Made by a program: the position numbers and the translations under genes
Assembly: GCF_011761235.1 (NCBI RefSeq)
Contig: NZ_JAAOYW010000002.1
Coordinates: 806,001-870,000, forward strand
Source of the DNA: Frigoribacterium faeni
GTDB taxonomy: Bacteria > Actinomycetota > Actinomycetes > Actinomycetales > Microbacteriaceae
Direction: 5' to 3'
Length of the DNA stretch: 64,000 nucleotides
The notes under the pieces: generated by a model
Told to the model about the DNA's origin: nothing
Databases searched by the model: none
Seen by the model: only the letters and a program-made list of their open reading frames with translations
Shown here: piece after piece, positions 26,988 to 36,220 of the stretch
Position numbering within the stretch: the stretch's first letter is position 1
Layout of the letters: each line of letters begins with the position of its first letter

Positions 26988-27608
26988 TCAGTCGCAGGTG
27001 ACCTGGCGGCCGTCCGCGTCGGCGTACTCGCCCGGCCCGAGCTGGGCGCAGGTCGACGACAGCCGGACCGCGTAGTCGATCGCCGAGATGCCCCACACGA
27101 GGCCGGCGACGATCATGACGCCCGACACGACCATGCCCACGAGGGCCAGCGTCGGCGGGTGGCCGGCCCGGCGCGACCGGCCCGCCGACACGATCCCGAA
27201 GACGAGGCCGAGCGGGGCGGCGAAGACCCCGAACACGACCGAGGCGATCGCCAGGCCGCGGCCGGGGTCGTCGTCGCGGTCGGGACGGCTGTCCCAGAAG
27301 TCGTCGTCGTCGAGCGAGTCGAAGTACGAGCCCTGCCCGCTCGGGGCGGCACGACCGGCCCAGGAGGCGTCGGTCGCCCCGGCCGAGGTCGGCTGCGGCG
27401 CCCAGAGGGTCGCCTCGTCCGACGTGGCCGGAGCCGCGACGGGGGGCCAGGCCGCCTCGGGGCCGGAGCCGGCGTCCCAGCCGGCCCGCGCCTCCTGCCG
27501 GAGGGGCGGCGGAGGACCGACGACCGGCCGGCCGCGCTGCTCGCCGGGAGCGGGGCGGGCGAACCTGGCCCACGGCGACGGCGGCCGCGGCGCGGGATGG
27601 TCGGTCAT
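26988..27608 (-). CDS. DUF4190-domain membrane protein
   Basis: 206 residues. The first ~110 are Pro/Ala/Gly-rich with an acidic DSLDDDDFWDSRPDRDDD patch. Then two membrane helices follow (LAIASVVFGVFAAPLGLVFG and TLALVGMVVSGVMIVAGLV), separated by the SAGRSRRAG loop typical of DUF4190. A short outside tail carries two Cys (STCAQLG, QVTCD) that may form a disulfide. TACCCT lies 7 nt before the ATG. Function unknown. Confidence 0.8.
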   Translation of the reverse strand: MTDHPAPRPPSPWARFARPAPGEQRGRPVVGPPPPLRQEARAGWDAGSGPEAAWPPVAAPATSDEATLWAPQPTSAGATDASWAGRAAPSGQGSYFDSLDDDDFWDSRPDRDDDPGRGLAIASVVFGVFAAPLGLVFGIVSAGRSRRAGHPPTLALVGMVVSGVMIVAGLVWGISAIDYAVRLSSTCAQLGPGEYADADGRQVTCD

Positions 27609-27615
27609 GGGGACG

Positions 27616-27621
27616 AGGGTA
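27616..27621 (-). promoter_or_regulatory. -10 element of a leaderless promoter (DUF4190 gene)
   Basis: TACCCT on the minus strand ends 7 nt before the ATG at 27608. Confidence 0.55.
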
Positions 27622-27696
27622 GTACGCGGGTCCGTGCGCCATGATGGGACGCACCTCGGCCCGGCACCCGGGCCCGACATGCGACGGAGCGACACG

Positions 27697-28722
27697 ATGC
27701 GGATAGGGATCCTCACCAGCGGCGGCGACTGCCCCGGACTCAACGCGGTCATCCGAGGGGCGGTGCTCAAGGGGACGCAGATCCACGGCCAGGAGTTCGT
27801 CGGGTTCCGCGACGGCTGGCGCGGCGTCGTCGACGGCGACGTGATGCCGCTCACCCGCAAGGAGATCCAGGGCATCGCCAAGCAGGGCGGCACCATCCTC
27901 GGGACGAGCCGCACCAACCCGTTCGAGGGCGCCGGCGGCGTCGACCGCATCAGCGAGAACCTCGAGCGCTTCGGCATCGACGCCATCATGGCGATCGGCG
28001 GCGAGGGCACCCTCGCGGCCGCGAAGCGCCTCACCGACGCCGGCCTCAAGATCGTCGGCGTGCCCAAGACGGTCGACAACGACCTCGGCGCCACCGACTA
28101 CACCTTCGGCTTCGACACGGCCGTGCAGATCGCGACCGACGCCATGGACCGCCTGCGCACCACCGGCGACTCGCACAGCCGCTGCATGGTCGCCGAGGTC
28201 ATGGGCCGCCACGTGGGCTGGATCGCCCTGCACTCGGGCATGGCCGCCGGCGCGCACGCGATCCTCATCCCCGAGCAGAAGACGAGCATGGACCAGATCG
28301 TGGCGTGGGTGCAGTCGGCCTACGACCGCGGACGCGCGCCCCTGGTCGTCGTCGCCGAGGGCTTCGTGCCCGACCACGAGAGCGACGCGCACTCCGAGCG
28401 GGGCCTCGACGCGTTCGGCCGGCCCCGCCTCGGCGGCATCGGCGAGCGCCTCGCCCCGATCATCGAGGAGCGCACGGGCATCGAGACCCGGGCGACGACC
28501 CTCGGGCACATCCAGCGGGGCGGCACCCCCACCTCCTACGACCGCGTGCTCGCGACGCGGCTCGGCATGGCGGCCAGCGACTCGGTGGTCGAGGGCCGCT
28601 GGGGGCGCATGGTCGCCCTGCGCGGCACCGACATCGTCCACGTGTCGTTCGAGGAGGCGCTGGACAGCTTGAAGACCGTGCCCCAGCAGCGCTTCGACGA
28701 GGCGGCGATCCTCTTCGGCTGA
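27697..28722 (+). CDS. pfkA: 6-phosphofructokinase (ATP type, Gly104/Lys124 subgroup)
   Basis: 341 residues. It phosphorylates fructose 6-phosphate in glycolysis. ILTSGGDCPGLN opens the nucleotide site; GGEGT keeps the Gly that goes with ATP use, while PKTVDNDL carries the Lys usually seen in PPi enzymes. This mixed signature marks the group III ATP-PFKs of actinobacteria. EVMGRHVGWIALHSG and LGHIQRGG are typical. GGAG lies 9 nt before the chosen ATG; an in-frame ATG at 27679 would add six residues. Confidence 0.95.
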   Translation: MRIGILTSGGDCPGLNAVIRGAVLKGTQIHGQEFVGFRDGWRGVVDGDVMPLTRKEIQGIAKQGGTILGTSRTNPFEGAGGVDRISENLERFGIDAIMAIGGEGTLAAAKRLTDAGLKIVGVPKTVDNDLGATDYTFGFDTAVQIATDAMDRLRTTGDSHSRCMVAEVMGRHVGWIALHSGMAAGAHAILIPEQKTSMDQIVAWVQSAYDRGRAPLVVVAEGFVPDHESDAHSERGLDAFGRPRLGGIGERLAPIIEERTGIETRATTLGHIQRGGTPTSYDRVLATRLGMAASDSVVEGRWGRMVALRGTDIVHVSFEEALDSLKTVPQQRFDEAAILFG

Positions 28723-28822
28723 GCCCGCGGTCGTCCCTCCCCAGCCCGGCCGGGTCGTCGCCCGCGGCCTCGTCCGTCGCACAGCCGATGCGCCGCGCGC
28801 CGCGACCTGACAGGCTCGACCC

Positions 28823-29320
28823 ATGATCACGTTCATCGTCGTGGGGGCGGTCGGGCTCGTCCTCCTCCTCGCCAGCATCGTCGTCGGCGACCTGCTCGAC
28901 CTGTTCGACGTCGGCGACGGCCTCGTCTCGGGCGTCGCCCTCGGCGCCGCGCTGTCGATCTTCGGCCTGGCGGGGCTCGTGACCACCCAGGCCGGTCTCG
29001 ACCCGGTGTGGACGTACGTGCTCTCCGTGGTCGTCGCGGCGGCGGCGCTCGTGCTCGTGCAGCTCTTCGTGCGCCGGGTCACCCGGCGCGAGAGCGGCGG
29101 CCACTGGTCGCCCGTCGGGTTCGTCGGAACGACGACCGAGGCGACGACGCCGAGCGGCGGCGAGGTCCGGCTCGACGACGTCCGCGAGCTCGAACGGCGC
29201 CTCGCCGTCAGCGACGAGCCGATCGCCCGCGGCGTCCGCGTGCGGGTGGTGGCCGAGGCCGGGCCGCGCGTGCGGGTCGAGGCCGTGGCGCCCGACGACG
29301 CCGAGGGCGACCGCCGCTGA
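28823..29320 (+). CDS. NfeD-like membrane protein, partner of the flotillin
   Basis: 165 residues. Three hydrophobic segments (about 1-22, 34-55, 63-85) are followed by a small C-terminal beta-rich domain of about 70 residues with GFVGTTTEATTPSGGEVRL and RGVRVRVVAEAGPRVRVEAV, matching the OB-fold of NfeD/YuaF proteins. Its place 106 bp before the flotillin gene repeats the yuaF-floT pairing of Bacillus, where the two act in membrane microdomains and fluidity. The start is the first ATG; no strong SD. Confidence 0.82.
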   Translation: MITFIVVGAVGLVLLLASIVVGDLLDLFDVGDGLVSGVALGAALSIFGLAGLVTTQAGLDPVWTYVLSVVVAAAALVLVQLFVRRVTRRESGGHWSPVGFVGTTTEATTPSGGEVRLDDVRELERRLAVSDEPIARGVRVRVVAEAGPRVRVEAVAPDDAEGDRR

Positions 29321-29426
29321 TCCTGCGCGGCCGGCCCGCGCCTCCTCGTCCCCCGCCCCTGCCGCGCGCGGCCCGCCGCCCGCCCCCTCGTCCCCTGCCC
29401 CGCACCGCCCCTCGAAAGGAAGCCCT

Positions 29427-30917
29427 GTGGACTTCATCTCCGGAAACACCAGCGTCGTCGCCGTGATCGTCGGCGTGGTCATCGTGCTCGCCCTGCTGTC
29501 GTTCGTCGCCAGCCGCGTGCGCCGCGTCCCGCCGAACGAGGCCCTGATCGTGGTCGGCCGCGGGGCAGAGCGCTCCGAGGGCGGCGGCATCTCGAGCCCG
29601 CAGAAGGTCATCATCGGCGGGCGCACGTTCGTCTGGCCGATCTTCCAAGAGGGCTTCGTGCTCAGCCTCGAGCAGTACCAGACCCCGGTCGAGGTGCAGG
29701 CGATCGACGCCAACTACATCCGCACCGCGGTCAAGGCCACGGTCAACTTCAAGGTGACCGGCACCGAGGACGGCGTGCGCCGGGCCGCCCAGCGCTACCT
29801 GCTGCAGCAGCAGCAGCTGCCCGTCATCGTGCAGCAGTCGCTCGAGGGGTCGATCCGCGGCCTGATCGGCGGCCAGCCCGTCGACGACCTCGTCAAGAAC
29901 TTCTCGCGCCTCGCGGCCGACGCGGTCAACGAGACCAAGGGCGAGCTCGCCGAGCTCGGCCTGCAGATCGAGACCATGAACATCCGCGAGATCGAGACGC
30001 CGGGCAGCACCTACCTGGCCGACCGGGGTCGTGCGGAGGCGGCGGTCGCGAAGCAGAACGCCGACGTCGCCGAGGCGGAGGCGGAGCGCATCGCGGCCCT
30101 CGCGCGCATCGGCAACACCCAGCAGACGGCCGAGCGCCAGCTGCAGCTCGACGTGCGCCAGGCGCAGATCAAGGCCGAGACCGACCGGGCGAACGCCGAG
30201 GCGTCGGCCGCCGGCGAGCTGGCCCGGGCCACCCAGGACAAGCTCGTCGCCGAGCAGGAGAGCATCGCCGTCGCCGAGCAGGCGAAGGTGAACCAGGAAC
30301 GCCTGAACATCGACGTGCGCCAGCCCGCCGAGGCCGCGGCCTACGCGGCCGTGCAGAACGCCGAGGCCGAGCGCGACGCCGCGAACGCGGCCGTCGAGGC
30401 CGAGGCGTTCCGCCGCACCCAGCTGGCCGACGCCGCCCGTGCGGCCGCCGAGAACGAGGCCGCCGCCGTCGAGGCCGCCGGTCGCGCCGAGGCCGCCGCG
30501 ATCAAGGCCAAGGGCCTCGCCGAGGCCGAGGCGGTCGACGCCCTGGCCGAGGCGCAGGGCAAGTTCGGCCAGGCGGCGCTCATGTCGCAGGTCATCTCGC
30601 GCCTGCCCGACATCGCCCGCGAGATGGCCGCGCCGATGGGCAACATCGACGCCCTCACGGTCGTCTCGACCGAGGGCGCCGGCCAGCTCACCACCTCGGT
30701 CGCGAACAACATGACGCAGCTGCAGGAGGTCGTGAAGGCCACCACGGGGCTCGACCTCGTCAGCGCCCTGGGCGGGTTCCTCGGCGGTCAGGCCGGGGCG
30801 TCCGCCGTCACGCCGGGCCGCAGGACGGGCTCGACCGGGTCGACCGGCGCGGCGGGCGCGGCGGGCTCGGCGGGCTCGACCGGCTCGACCGGCGGCGCGA
30901 CGGCCGACCAGGCCTGA
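29427..30917 (+). CDS. flotillin-family (SPFH) protein
   Basis: 496 residues. One N-terminal membrane segment (VVAVIVGVVIVLALLSFVA) is followed by the SPFH domain (about 30-200, with PPNEALIVVG and GLQIETMNIREIETPG) and a long Ala/Glu-rich coiled coil with EAE repeats (about 200-420). A short domain and a Gly/Ser/Thr low-complexity tail (TGSTGAAGAAG) end it. It is a FloT homologue that scaffolds membrane microdomains. GTG start with GAAAGGA 12 nt upstream. It forms an operon with the NfeD-like gene. Confidence 0.92.
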   Translation: MDFISGNTSVVAVIVGVVIVLALLSFVASRVRRVPPNEALIVVGRGAERSEGGGISSPQKVIIGGRTFVWPIFQEGFVLSLEQYQTPVEVQAIDANYIRTAVKATVNFKVTGTEDGVRRAAQRYLLQQQQLPVIVQQSLEGSIRGLIGGQPVDDLVKNFSRLAADAVNETKGELAELGLQIETMNIREIETPGSTYLADRGRAEAAVAKQNADVAEAEAERIAALARIGNTQQTAERQLQLDVRQAQIKAETDRANAEASAAGELARATQDKLVAEQESIAVAEQAKVNQERLNIDVRQPAEAAAYAAVQNAEAERDAANAAVEAEAFRRTQLADAARAAAENEAAAVEAAGRAEAAAIKAKGLAEAEAVDALAEAQGKFGQAALMSQVISRLPDIAREMAAPMGNIDALTVVSTEGAGQLTTSVANNMTQLQEVVKATTGLDLVSALGGFLGGQAGASAVTPGRRTGSTGSTGAAGAAGSAGSTGSTGGATADQA

Positions 30918-31031
30918 GGCCGGCCGGCCCGCGGGGCCAGGAGCTCGGAGCCGGCAGCTCGGCGCCGGGAGCTCGGAGCCGGCGGCTAGCCCCGTGGAGC
31001 TCGAGGCTCGACGCTCGACCTGCGGGCCGCG

Positions 31032-31037
31032 TACCGT
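31032..31037 (+). promoter_or_regulatory. -10 element of a leaderless promoter (AcuI-type reductase)
   Basis: TACCGT ends 6 nt before the ATG at 31044; no SD sequence. Confidence 0.55.
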
Positions 31038-31043
31038 GACGGC

Positions 31044-32018
31044 ATGCGTGCCGTCGTGGTCTCCGAGAAAGGTCGACCTGCTGTGATGCAGCAGGTCGAC
31101 CGTGGCTTCCTGGGCGAGGGGGACGTCGTCGTCGACGTCGCCTGGTCCAGCCTGAACTACAAGGACGGGATGGCCCTGGCCGGCGACCCGGGCATCGTGC
31201 GGACCGCTCCGCTGGTGCCCGGCATCGACCTCGTCGGCACGGTCGCCGAGTCGTCCTCCGCGGACTGGTCGCCGGGCGACCAGGTCCTGCTGAACGGGGC
31301 GGGCATCGGCGAGAGCCGGCACGGCGGGTTCGCCGAGCAGGCCGTGGTCGACGGCGGGTCGCTCGTCGCCGTGCCCCCGGGCATCTCGCCCCGCCAGGCG
31401 GCCGCCGTCGGCACCGCGGGCTTCACCGCCATGCTCAGCGTGCTCCGGCTCGAGCGCGACGTGCGCCCCGGCGACGGCGAGGTCGTCGTGACGGGCGCGG
31501 CCGGCGGGGTCGGGTCGGTGGCGATCGCGCTGCTGAGCGGTCTCGGGTACTCGGTCACCGCCTCCTCGGGTCGTGCCGCCGAGCAGCGCGACTACCTGAC
31601 CGGGCTCGGCGCCTCGACCGTCGTCGACCGCAACGAGCTGGCCGGGCCCGGCCGCCCGGTCCAGTCCGCCCGCTGGGCCGGGGGCGTCGACTCGGTCGGC
31701 AGCCACACCCTCGCCAACGTGCTGGCGCAGACGGCGTGGGGCGGCACGGTCGCCGCCTGCGGCCTCGCCCAGGGCAGCGACCTGCCGACGACCGTGCTGC
31801 CGTTCATCCTGCGGAACGTCACGCTCGCGGGCGTCAACTCGGTCGACGCGCCCGTCGAGCTGCGCCGCGAGGCGTGGCGCCGGCTCGCGTCCGACCTCGA
31901 CCTCGACCTGCTCGACGGGCTGACCACCGAGATCGCGCTGGCCGACGTCGTCGAGCACGGACCGCGCATCGTCGAGGGCGCCGTGCGGGGTCGGGTCGTC
32001 GTCGACGTGCGCCGCTGA
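31044..32018 (+). CDS. YhdH/AcuI-family medium-chain reductase (acryloyl-CoA reductase-like)
   Basis: 324 residues, zinc-free MDR. SSLNYKDGMALAG, VPGIDLVGTV and the nucleotide loop VTGAAGGVGSVAIALLS are characteristic, as is LRNVTLAGVNSVDAPVELR near the end. Relatives reduce acryloyl-CoA with NADPH or detoxify reactive alkenals and quinones. The true substrate cannot be read from sequence. It stands alone between the flotillin operon and a GntR gene. Confidence 0.88.
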   Translation: MRAVVVSEKGRPAVMQQVDRGFLGEGDVVVDVAWSSLNYKDGMALAGDPGIVRTAPLVPGIDLVGTVAESSSADWSPGDQVLLNGAGIGESRHGGFAEQAVVDGGSLVAVPPGISPRQAAAVGTAGFTAMLSVLRLERDVRPGDGEVVVTGAAGGVGSVAIALLSGLGYSVTASSGRAAEQRDYLTGLGASTVVDRNELAGPGRPVQSARWAGGVDSVGSHTLANVLAQTAWGGTVAACGLAQGSDLPTTVLPFILRNVTLAGVNSVDAPVELRREAWRRLASDLDLDLLDGLTTEIALADVVEHGPRIVEGAVRGRVVVDVRR

Positions 32019-32132
32019 CCCGGCCCGAGGGGCCCGACGCACCGACAGGTGTCGCCGACCGGCAGTCCGCCACGCGAACAGGGGGCATCCCGCACTGTGC
32101 CTGGACGAGCTGCCGCGCTAAGCTCACATGAA

Positions 32133-32171
32133 GTACCGGATACCCGATACGTCTTCGCACACGGTGGTGTG
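32133..32171. promoter_or_regulatory. candidate operator/promoter region of the GntR gene
   Basis: GTACCGGATACCCGATAC holds repeated GATAC/GGATAC words. CACAC-GGTG-GTGTG (32158-32171) is a perfect 5-bp inverted repeat 60 bp before the GntR start. This suits autoregulation, but no -35/-10 pair was fixed. Confidence 0.4.
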
Positions 32172-32231
32172 ACAGCACCCGGCGCAGGGAGCCGAGCTGG
32201 CAGCACCCCGACCCGATATGGAGCAACCCGG

Positions 32232-32921
32232 ATGCCGATCCCCACGTTGACCGACCAGCCCCCCACACCCCGTCGCCTGCTGCGCGACGTCGTCTACGAC
32301 AAGGTCTTCGAGGCGATCATCGACGGCACGCTCGAGCTGGGCGAGCGGCTCAACGACGACCAGCTCGTCGCCTGGCTCGGCGTCTCCCGCACCCCCGTCC
32401 GCGAGGCGATCGCCAAGCTCGCCGACCAGGCGCTCGTCGACATCGAGGCGAACCGCTACACGCGGATCGTCGCGCCCAGCTACGACGAGTTCGTCGACAC
32501 CGTCCGCACCGGCTACCAGATCTGGTCGCTGGTCGTCGAGCGCGGCGTCTCCGCCCTGTCCGGCGCCGAGCGCGACGAGGCCGTCGCCGTGCTCGACCGT
32601 CGCCTCGCCGCCCTCGCGGCCCACGAGCAGGAGCCCGTCGCCGACATCGGCCGTCTCGACGACCTGCTGGTCGAGGCCGCCGGCAGCGGCACCCTGCGCC
32701 GCGTCTGGGCGACGACGGGGCCGCTGCTGCAGCTCCTGTTCCGTCGCGCGGCCGTCGCGGGCGCCTTCCCGTACGACGAGTCGACGACCTTCACGACCGC
32801 CCTGCGCGACGCCCTCCGCGAGGGCGACGGCGAGCGCGCCGGCGAGCTCGTCCGCGAGCAGCCCGGCCGCTTCGACGGCTTCTTCGCGGAGGTCCGCGAG
32901 ACGGGCATCTACCCCGCCTGA
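32232..32921 (+). CDS. GntR-type regulator
   Basis: 229 residues. The winged helix has RRLLRDVVYDKVFEAIIDGT, WLGVSRTPVREAIAKLADQA and IEANRYTRIV, nearly the same words as in the regulators at 23421 and 24865. The C-terminal helical domain lacks the metal-binding His/Asp pattern of FCD proteins. GGAG lies about 9 nt before the ATG. A longer frame starting at 32049 has no support. It precedes the ABC ATPase gene by 8 bp and probably shares its transcript. Confidence 0.87.
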   Translation: MPIPTLTDQPPTPRRLLRDVVYDKVFEAIIDGTLELGERLNDDQLVAWLGVSRTPVREAIAKLADQALVDIEANRYTRIVAPSYDEFVDTVRTGYQIWSLVVERGVSALSGAERDEAVAVLDRRLAALAAHEQEPVADIGRLDDLLVEAAGSGTLRRVWATTGPLLQLLFRRAAVAGAFPYDESTTFTTALRDALREGDGERAGELVREQPGRFDGFFAEVRETGIYPA

Positions 32922-32929
32922 CGGTCACG

Positions 32930-33748
32930 GTGACCGACGACGTGCAGACGCCCGTGGTCCTCGACGTCGACGGCGTCCGGGTCTCGCGGCGCGGACGTGA
33001 CCTGCTCGACGACGTCTCGCTGCGCGTCCGCGCCGGCGAGCACTGGGCCCTGATCGGCCCGAACGGCGCCGGCAAGACGACCCTGCTCGCCCTCTGCGGC
33101 GCCCGTGCCCACCCGACCGCCGGCACCGTCGAGGTGCTCGGGCGGCGGCTGGGCCGCGTCGACCTGGCCGAGCTGCGACGGCAGATCGGCCACGTCGACC
33201 CGCGGCACCGCATGGTGGGCGACAACACCGTGCGCGAGGTGGTGCTGACCGGTGCGACGGGCAGCAGCGACCCCGTGGTGCGGTGGTCGCCCACTGCAGA
33301 GCAGGAGGCGCGCGCCGACCGGCTCACCGCCTCCGTGGGGATGGAGGCGCGGCGCGACAGCCGCTGGAGCGTCCTGTCGCAGGGCGAGCGCGGCCGGGCC
33401 CTCATCGCCCGCGCGTTGCTCGCCGAGCCTGCCCTGCTGCTGCTCGACGAACCGGCCACGGGCCTCGACGTCGCCGCCCGGGAGCACCTGCTCGACACCG
33501 TCGACGCGCTCCGCACGGCCCACCCCGAGGTCGCCTCCGTCACCGTGACGCACCACCTCGAAGACCTCCCAGCGAGCACCACCCACGCGGTGCTGCTGCG
33601 CGAGGGGCGCGTCACGGCCCGAGGCCCGGCCGACGAGGTGCTGACCTCGGAGCTCGTGTCGGCGGCGTTCGACCATCCGCTCGTCATCGACCGCGTCGAC
33701 GGGCGCTGGGCGGCGCGCACGGCGCGGTCGGCTCGGTCAGCCGGCTAG
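32930..33748 (+). CDS. stand-alone ABC transporter ATP-binding protein (ModF/COG1119-like)
   Basis: 272 residues. Walker A GPNGAGKTT, signature LSQGERGRALIARALL (a variant of LSGGQ), Walker B LLLLDEPATGLD and H-loop VTHHLED are complete, so it should bind and hydrolyse ATP. No membrane or binding protein gene is next to it, which is typical of the ModF-like single ATPases of actinobacteria. GTG start inside a GGTCACGGTGACC palindrome and no SD. It lies 8 bp after the GntR gene and is convergent with hemL. Confidence 0.88.
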   Translation: MTDDVQTPVVLDVDGVRVSRRGRDLLDDVSLRVRAGEHWALIGPNGAGKTTLLALCGARAHPTAGTVEVLGRRLGRVDLAELRRQIGHVDPRHRMVGDNTVREVVLTGATGSSDPVVRWSPTAEQEARADRLTASVGMEARRDSRWSVLSQGERGRALIARALLAEPALLLLDEPATGLDVAAREHLLDTVDALRTAHPEVASVTVTHHLEDLPASTTHAVLLREGRVTARGPADEVLTSELVSAAFDHPLVIDRVDGRWAARTARSARSAG

Positions 33749-33802
33749 TCGCCGTCGCCGGGGCCGCGCGCTGTCCCGGCCAGCCGCCCGGCCTGCCCCG
33801 CC

Positions 33803-35149
33803 CTAGGCGCCGGGCTCGGTCGCCGCGGCCGCCGCCCGGGCCGCCGCGGGCACGGCGTCGAGGATGCGCGACACGGTCGCGTCGTCGTGCGCCGCGGTGA
33901 CGAACCAGGCCTCGTAGACCGACGGCGGCAGGGCCACGCCCGAGTCGAGCATCGAGTGGAAGAACGCGGGGTAGCGCCAGGTCTGCTGGGCCCGCACGTC
34001 GTCGTAGTCCCGCGGCGGGGTCGCCGAGAACGCGAACGAGAAGAGCGAGCCGGCGTGCTGCACCGAGTGCTCGACGCCCTCGGCCGACAGCGCCGCCGAG
34101 ACCTCGCGCGACAGGGTGTCGGCGACGGCGTCGAGCCGGGCGTAGACGTCGGGCGTCGCGAGCCGCAGCGTGGTGATGCCGGCCGCGACGGCGACGGGGT
34201 TCCCGCTCAGCGTGCCGGCCTGGTACACCGGGCCCGTGGGCGCCAGGTGGTCCATGACGTCGGCGCGCCCGCCGAGGGCGGCGAGGGGCAGCCCGCCGCC
34301 GATGACCTTGCCGAAGGTGACGAGGTCGGGCTCCCAGCCCGCGCCGTCGGGCACGACCTTCGACGCCTCGAGGCCCCACCAGCCGGCGGGGCCGACGCGG
34401 AACCCGGTGAGGACCTCGTCGACGATCAGCAGCGCGCCGTGGCGGGTCGTGATCTCGGACAGGCTGCGGTTGAAGCCGCGCTGGGGCGGGACGACCCCCA
34501 TGTTCGCGGCCGCCGCCTCCACGATGACGGCCGCGATGCGCGGCCCGTGCTCGTCGAACGCGGCGCGCACCGCGTCGAGGTCGTTGTAGGGCAGCACGAG
34601 CGTCTGCGCGGCGGTCTCGGCGGTGATGCCGGCCGAGCCGGGCATCGACAGGGTGGCGACGCCCGAGCCGGCCTCGGCCAGCAGCGAGTCGGAGTGGCCG
34701 TGGTAGTGACCGGCGAACTTCACGAGCAGGTCGCGGCCGGTGTAGCCGCGGGCCAGCCGGATGGCGGTCATGGTCGCCTCGGTGCCGGTCGACACCATGC
34801 GGATCTTGCCGATCGGGCGGGCGTCGCCGACGGCCACGCGCTCGCGCACCAGCTCGGCCAGCTCGGTCTCGGCCGGCGTCGAGGCGCCGAACGACAGCCC
34901 GCGGGCCGCCGCCTCCTGCACGGCGCGCACCACCTCGGGGTGCGCGTGCCCGAGGATCGCGGGGCCCCAGGAGGCGACGAGGTCGACGTACTCGCGGCCC
35001 TCGGCGTCGGTGACGTGCGGGCCCTTCGCCCCGACGAGGAACCTCGGCGTGCCCCCGACGCTGCCGTAGGCGCGCACGGGCGAGTTCACCCCGCCCGGGA
35101 TCGACTGCTTGGCGCGGGTGAAGTAGTGCTCGTTGGCGTGGTCGTCCAT
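33803..35149 (-). CDS. hemL: glutamate-1-semialdehyde 2,1-aminomutase
   Basis: 448 residues. PLP/PMP enzyme that makes 5-aminolevulinate from glutamate-1-semialdehyde. The cofactor lysine is in [25 protein letters not shown] carries the cofactor Asp; [16 protein letters not shown] is typical. ATG shares one base with the hemB stop (TGATG). It is the last gene of the minus-strand heme cluster. Confidence 0.96.
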   Translation of the reverse strand: MDDHANEHYFTRAKQSIPGGVNSPVRAYGSVGGTPRFLVGAKGPHVTDAEGREYVDLVASWGPAILGHAHPEVVRAVQEAAARGLSFGASTPAETELAELVRERVAVGDARPIGKIRMVSTGTEATMTAIRLARGYTGRDLLVKFAGHYHGHSDSLLAEAGSGVATLSMPGSAGITAETAAQTLVLPYNDLDAVRAAFDEHGPRIAAVIVEAAAANMGVVPPQRGFNRSLSEITTRHGALLIVDEVLTGFRVGPAGWWGLEASKVVPDGAGWEPDLVTFGKVIGGGLPLAALGGRADVMDHLAPTGPVYQAGTLSGNPVAVAAGITTLRLATPDVYARLDAVADTLSREVSAALSAEGVEHSVQHAGSLFSFAFSATPPRDYDDVRAQQTWRYPAFFHSMLDSGVALPPSVYEAWFVTAAHDDATVSRILDAVPAAARAAAAATEPGA

Positions 35150-36138
35150 CAGATGTCTCCCTTGCGCAGACGGGTGGCCAGCTCGGTGGCCCAGTAGGTG
35201 AGGATCGCGTCCGCACCGGCGCGCTTGATCGAGAGCACGCTCTCGTACGAGGCGGCGTCGAGGTCGATCCAGCCGTTCGCGGCGGCCGCGTGGATCATCG
35301 CGTACTCGCCGCTGATCTGGTAGGCCCAGACCGGCACGGGGCTCATGGCCGCGGTCTCGGCGAGCACGTCGAGGTAGCTCATCGCGGGCTTCACCATGAC
35401 GATGTCGGCGCCCTCGGCCAGGTCGAGCTCGACCTCGCGGATGCCCTCGCGGCCGTTGGCGGCGTCCTGCTGGTAGGTGCGCCGGTCGCCCACGAGCGTC
35501 GACTGGACGGCCTCGCGGAACGGGCCGTAGAACGCCGACGCGTACTTCGCCGCGTAGGCGAGCAGGGCGGTGCCGCCGAAGCCGGCGTCGTCGAGGGCCT
35601 CGCGCGCCGACCCGATCTGGCCGTCCATCATGCCGCTCATGCCGATCAGCTGCGAGCCGGCCTCGGCCTGCACGACCGCCATCTCGTCGTAGCGCACGAG
35701 GGTGGCGTCGTTGTCGACCGAGCCGTCGGCGGCGAGCACGCCGCAGTGGCCGTGGTCGGTGAACTCGTCGAGGCAGAGGTCGGTCTGCACGACGAGCGCG
35801 CCCTGCGCGGCGTCGACCGCGACGCGGGTGCCGACGTTGAGGATGCCCTCGGGGTCGGTCGCCCCCGAGCCGACCGCGTCCTTCTCGAGCGGCACGCCGA
35901 AGAGCATGACGCCCCCGACCCCGGCCTCGGCGGCCTGCTCGACGGCCCGCGGCAGGCTCGACAGGCTGTGGTGCACGACGCCGGGCATCGAGCTGATCGC
36001 GACGGGCTCGTCGATCCCCTCGCGCACGAACATCGGCAGCACCAGGTCGGCCGGGTGCAGGCGCGTCTCGGCGGTCAGGCGGCGGAGGGCAGGGGTGGCG
36101 CGCAGCCGGCGGGGCCGCACGCGGGGGAACTGGGACAT
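35149..36138 (-). CDS. hemB: delta-aminolevulinic acid dehydratase (porphobilinogen synthase)
   Basis: 329 residues. It joins two ALA molecules to porphobilinogen. The active-site lysines are in [14 protein letters not shown] and [12 protein letters not shown]. The metal-site region [14 protein letters not shown] has the Cys/His arrangement seen in Mg/Zn enzymes. GAAGGA precedes the ATG. It is coupled to hemL downstream and lies 82 bp after hemD. Confidence 0.96.
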   Translation of the reverse strand: MSQFPRVRPRRLRATPALRRLTAETRLHPADLVLPMFVREGIDEPVAISSMPGVVHHSLSSLPRAVEQAAEAGVGGVMLFGVPLEKDAVGSGATDPEGILNVGTRVAVDAAQGALVVQTDLCLDEFTDHGHCGVLAADGSVDNDATLVRYDEMAVVQAEAGSQLIGMSGMMDGQIGSAREALDDAGFGGTALLAYAAKYASAFYGPFREAVQSTLVGDRRTYQQDAANGREGIREVELDLAEGADIVMVKPAMSYLDVLAETAAMSPVPVWAYQISGEYAMIHAAAANGWIDLDAASYESVLSIKRAGADAILTYWATELATRLRKGDI

Positions 36139-36220
36139 GGTCCTTCTCGGGTCGTCGATCTGGGGGCCCCGGCACGGTCGAGCCGAGGAGGCGCGGTGCG
36201 GGCACCGCGGGAGGGTCGCG

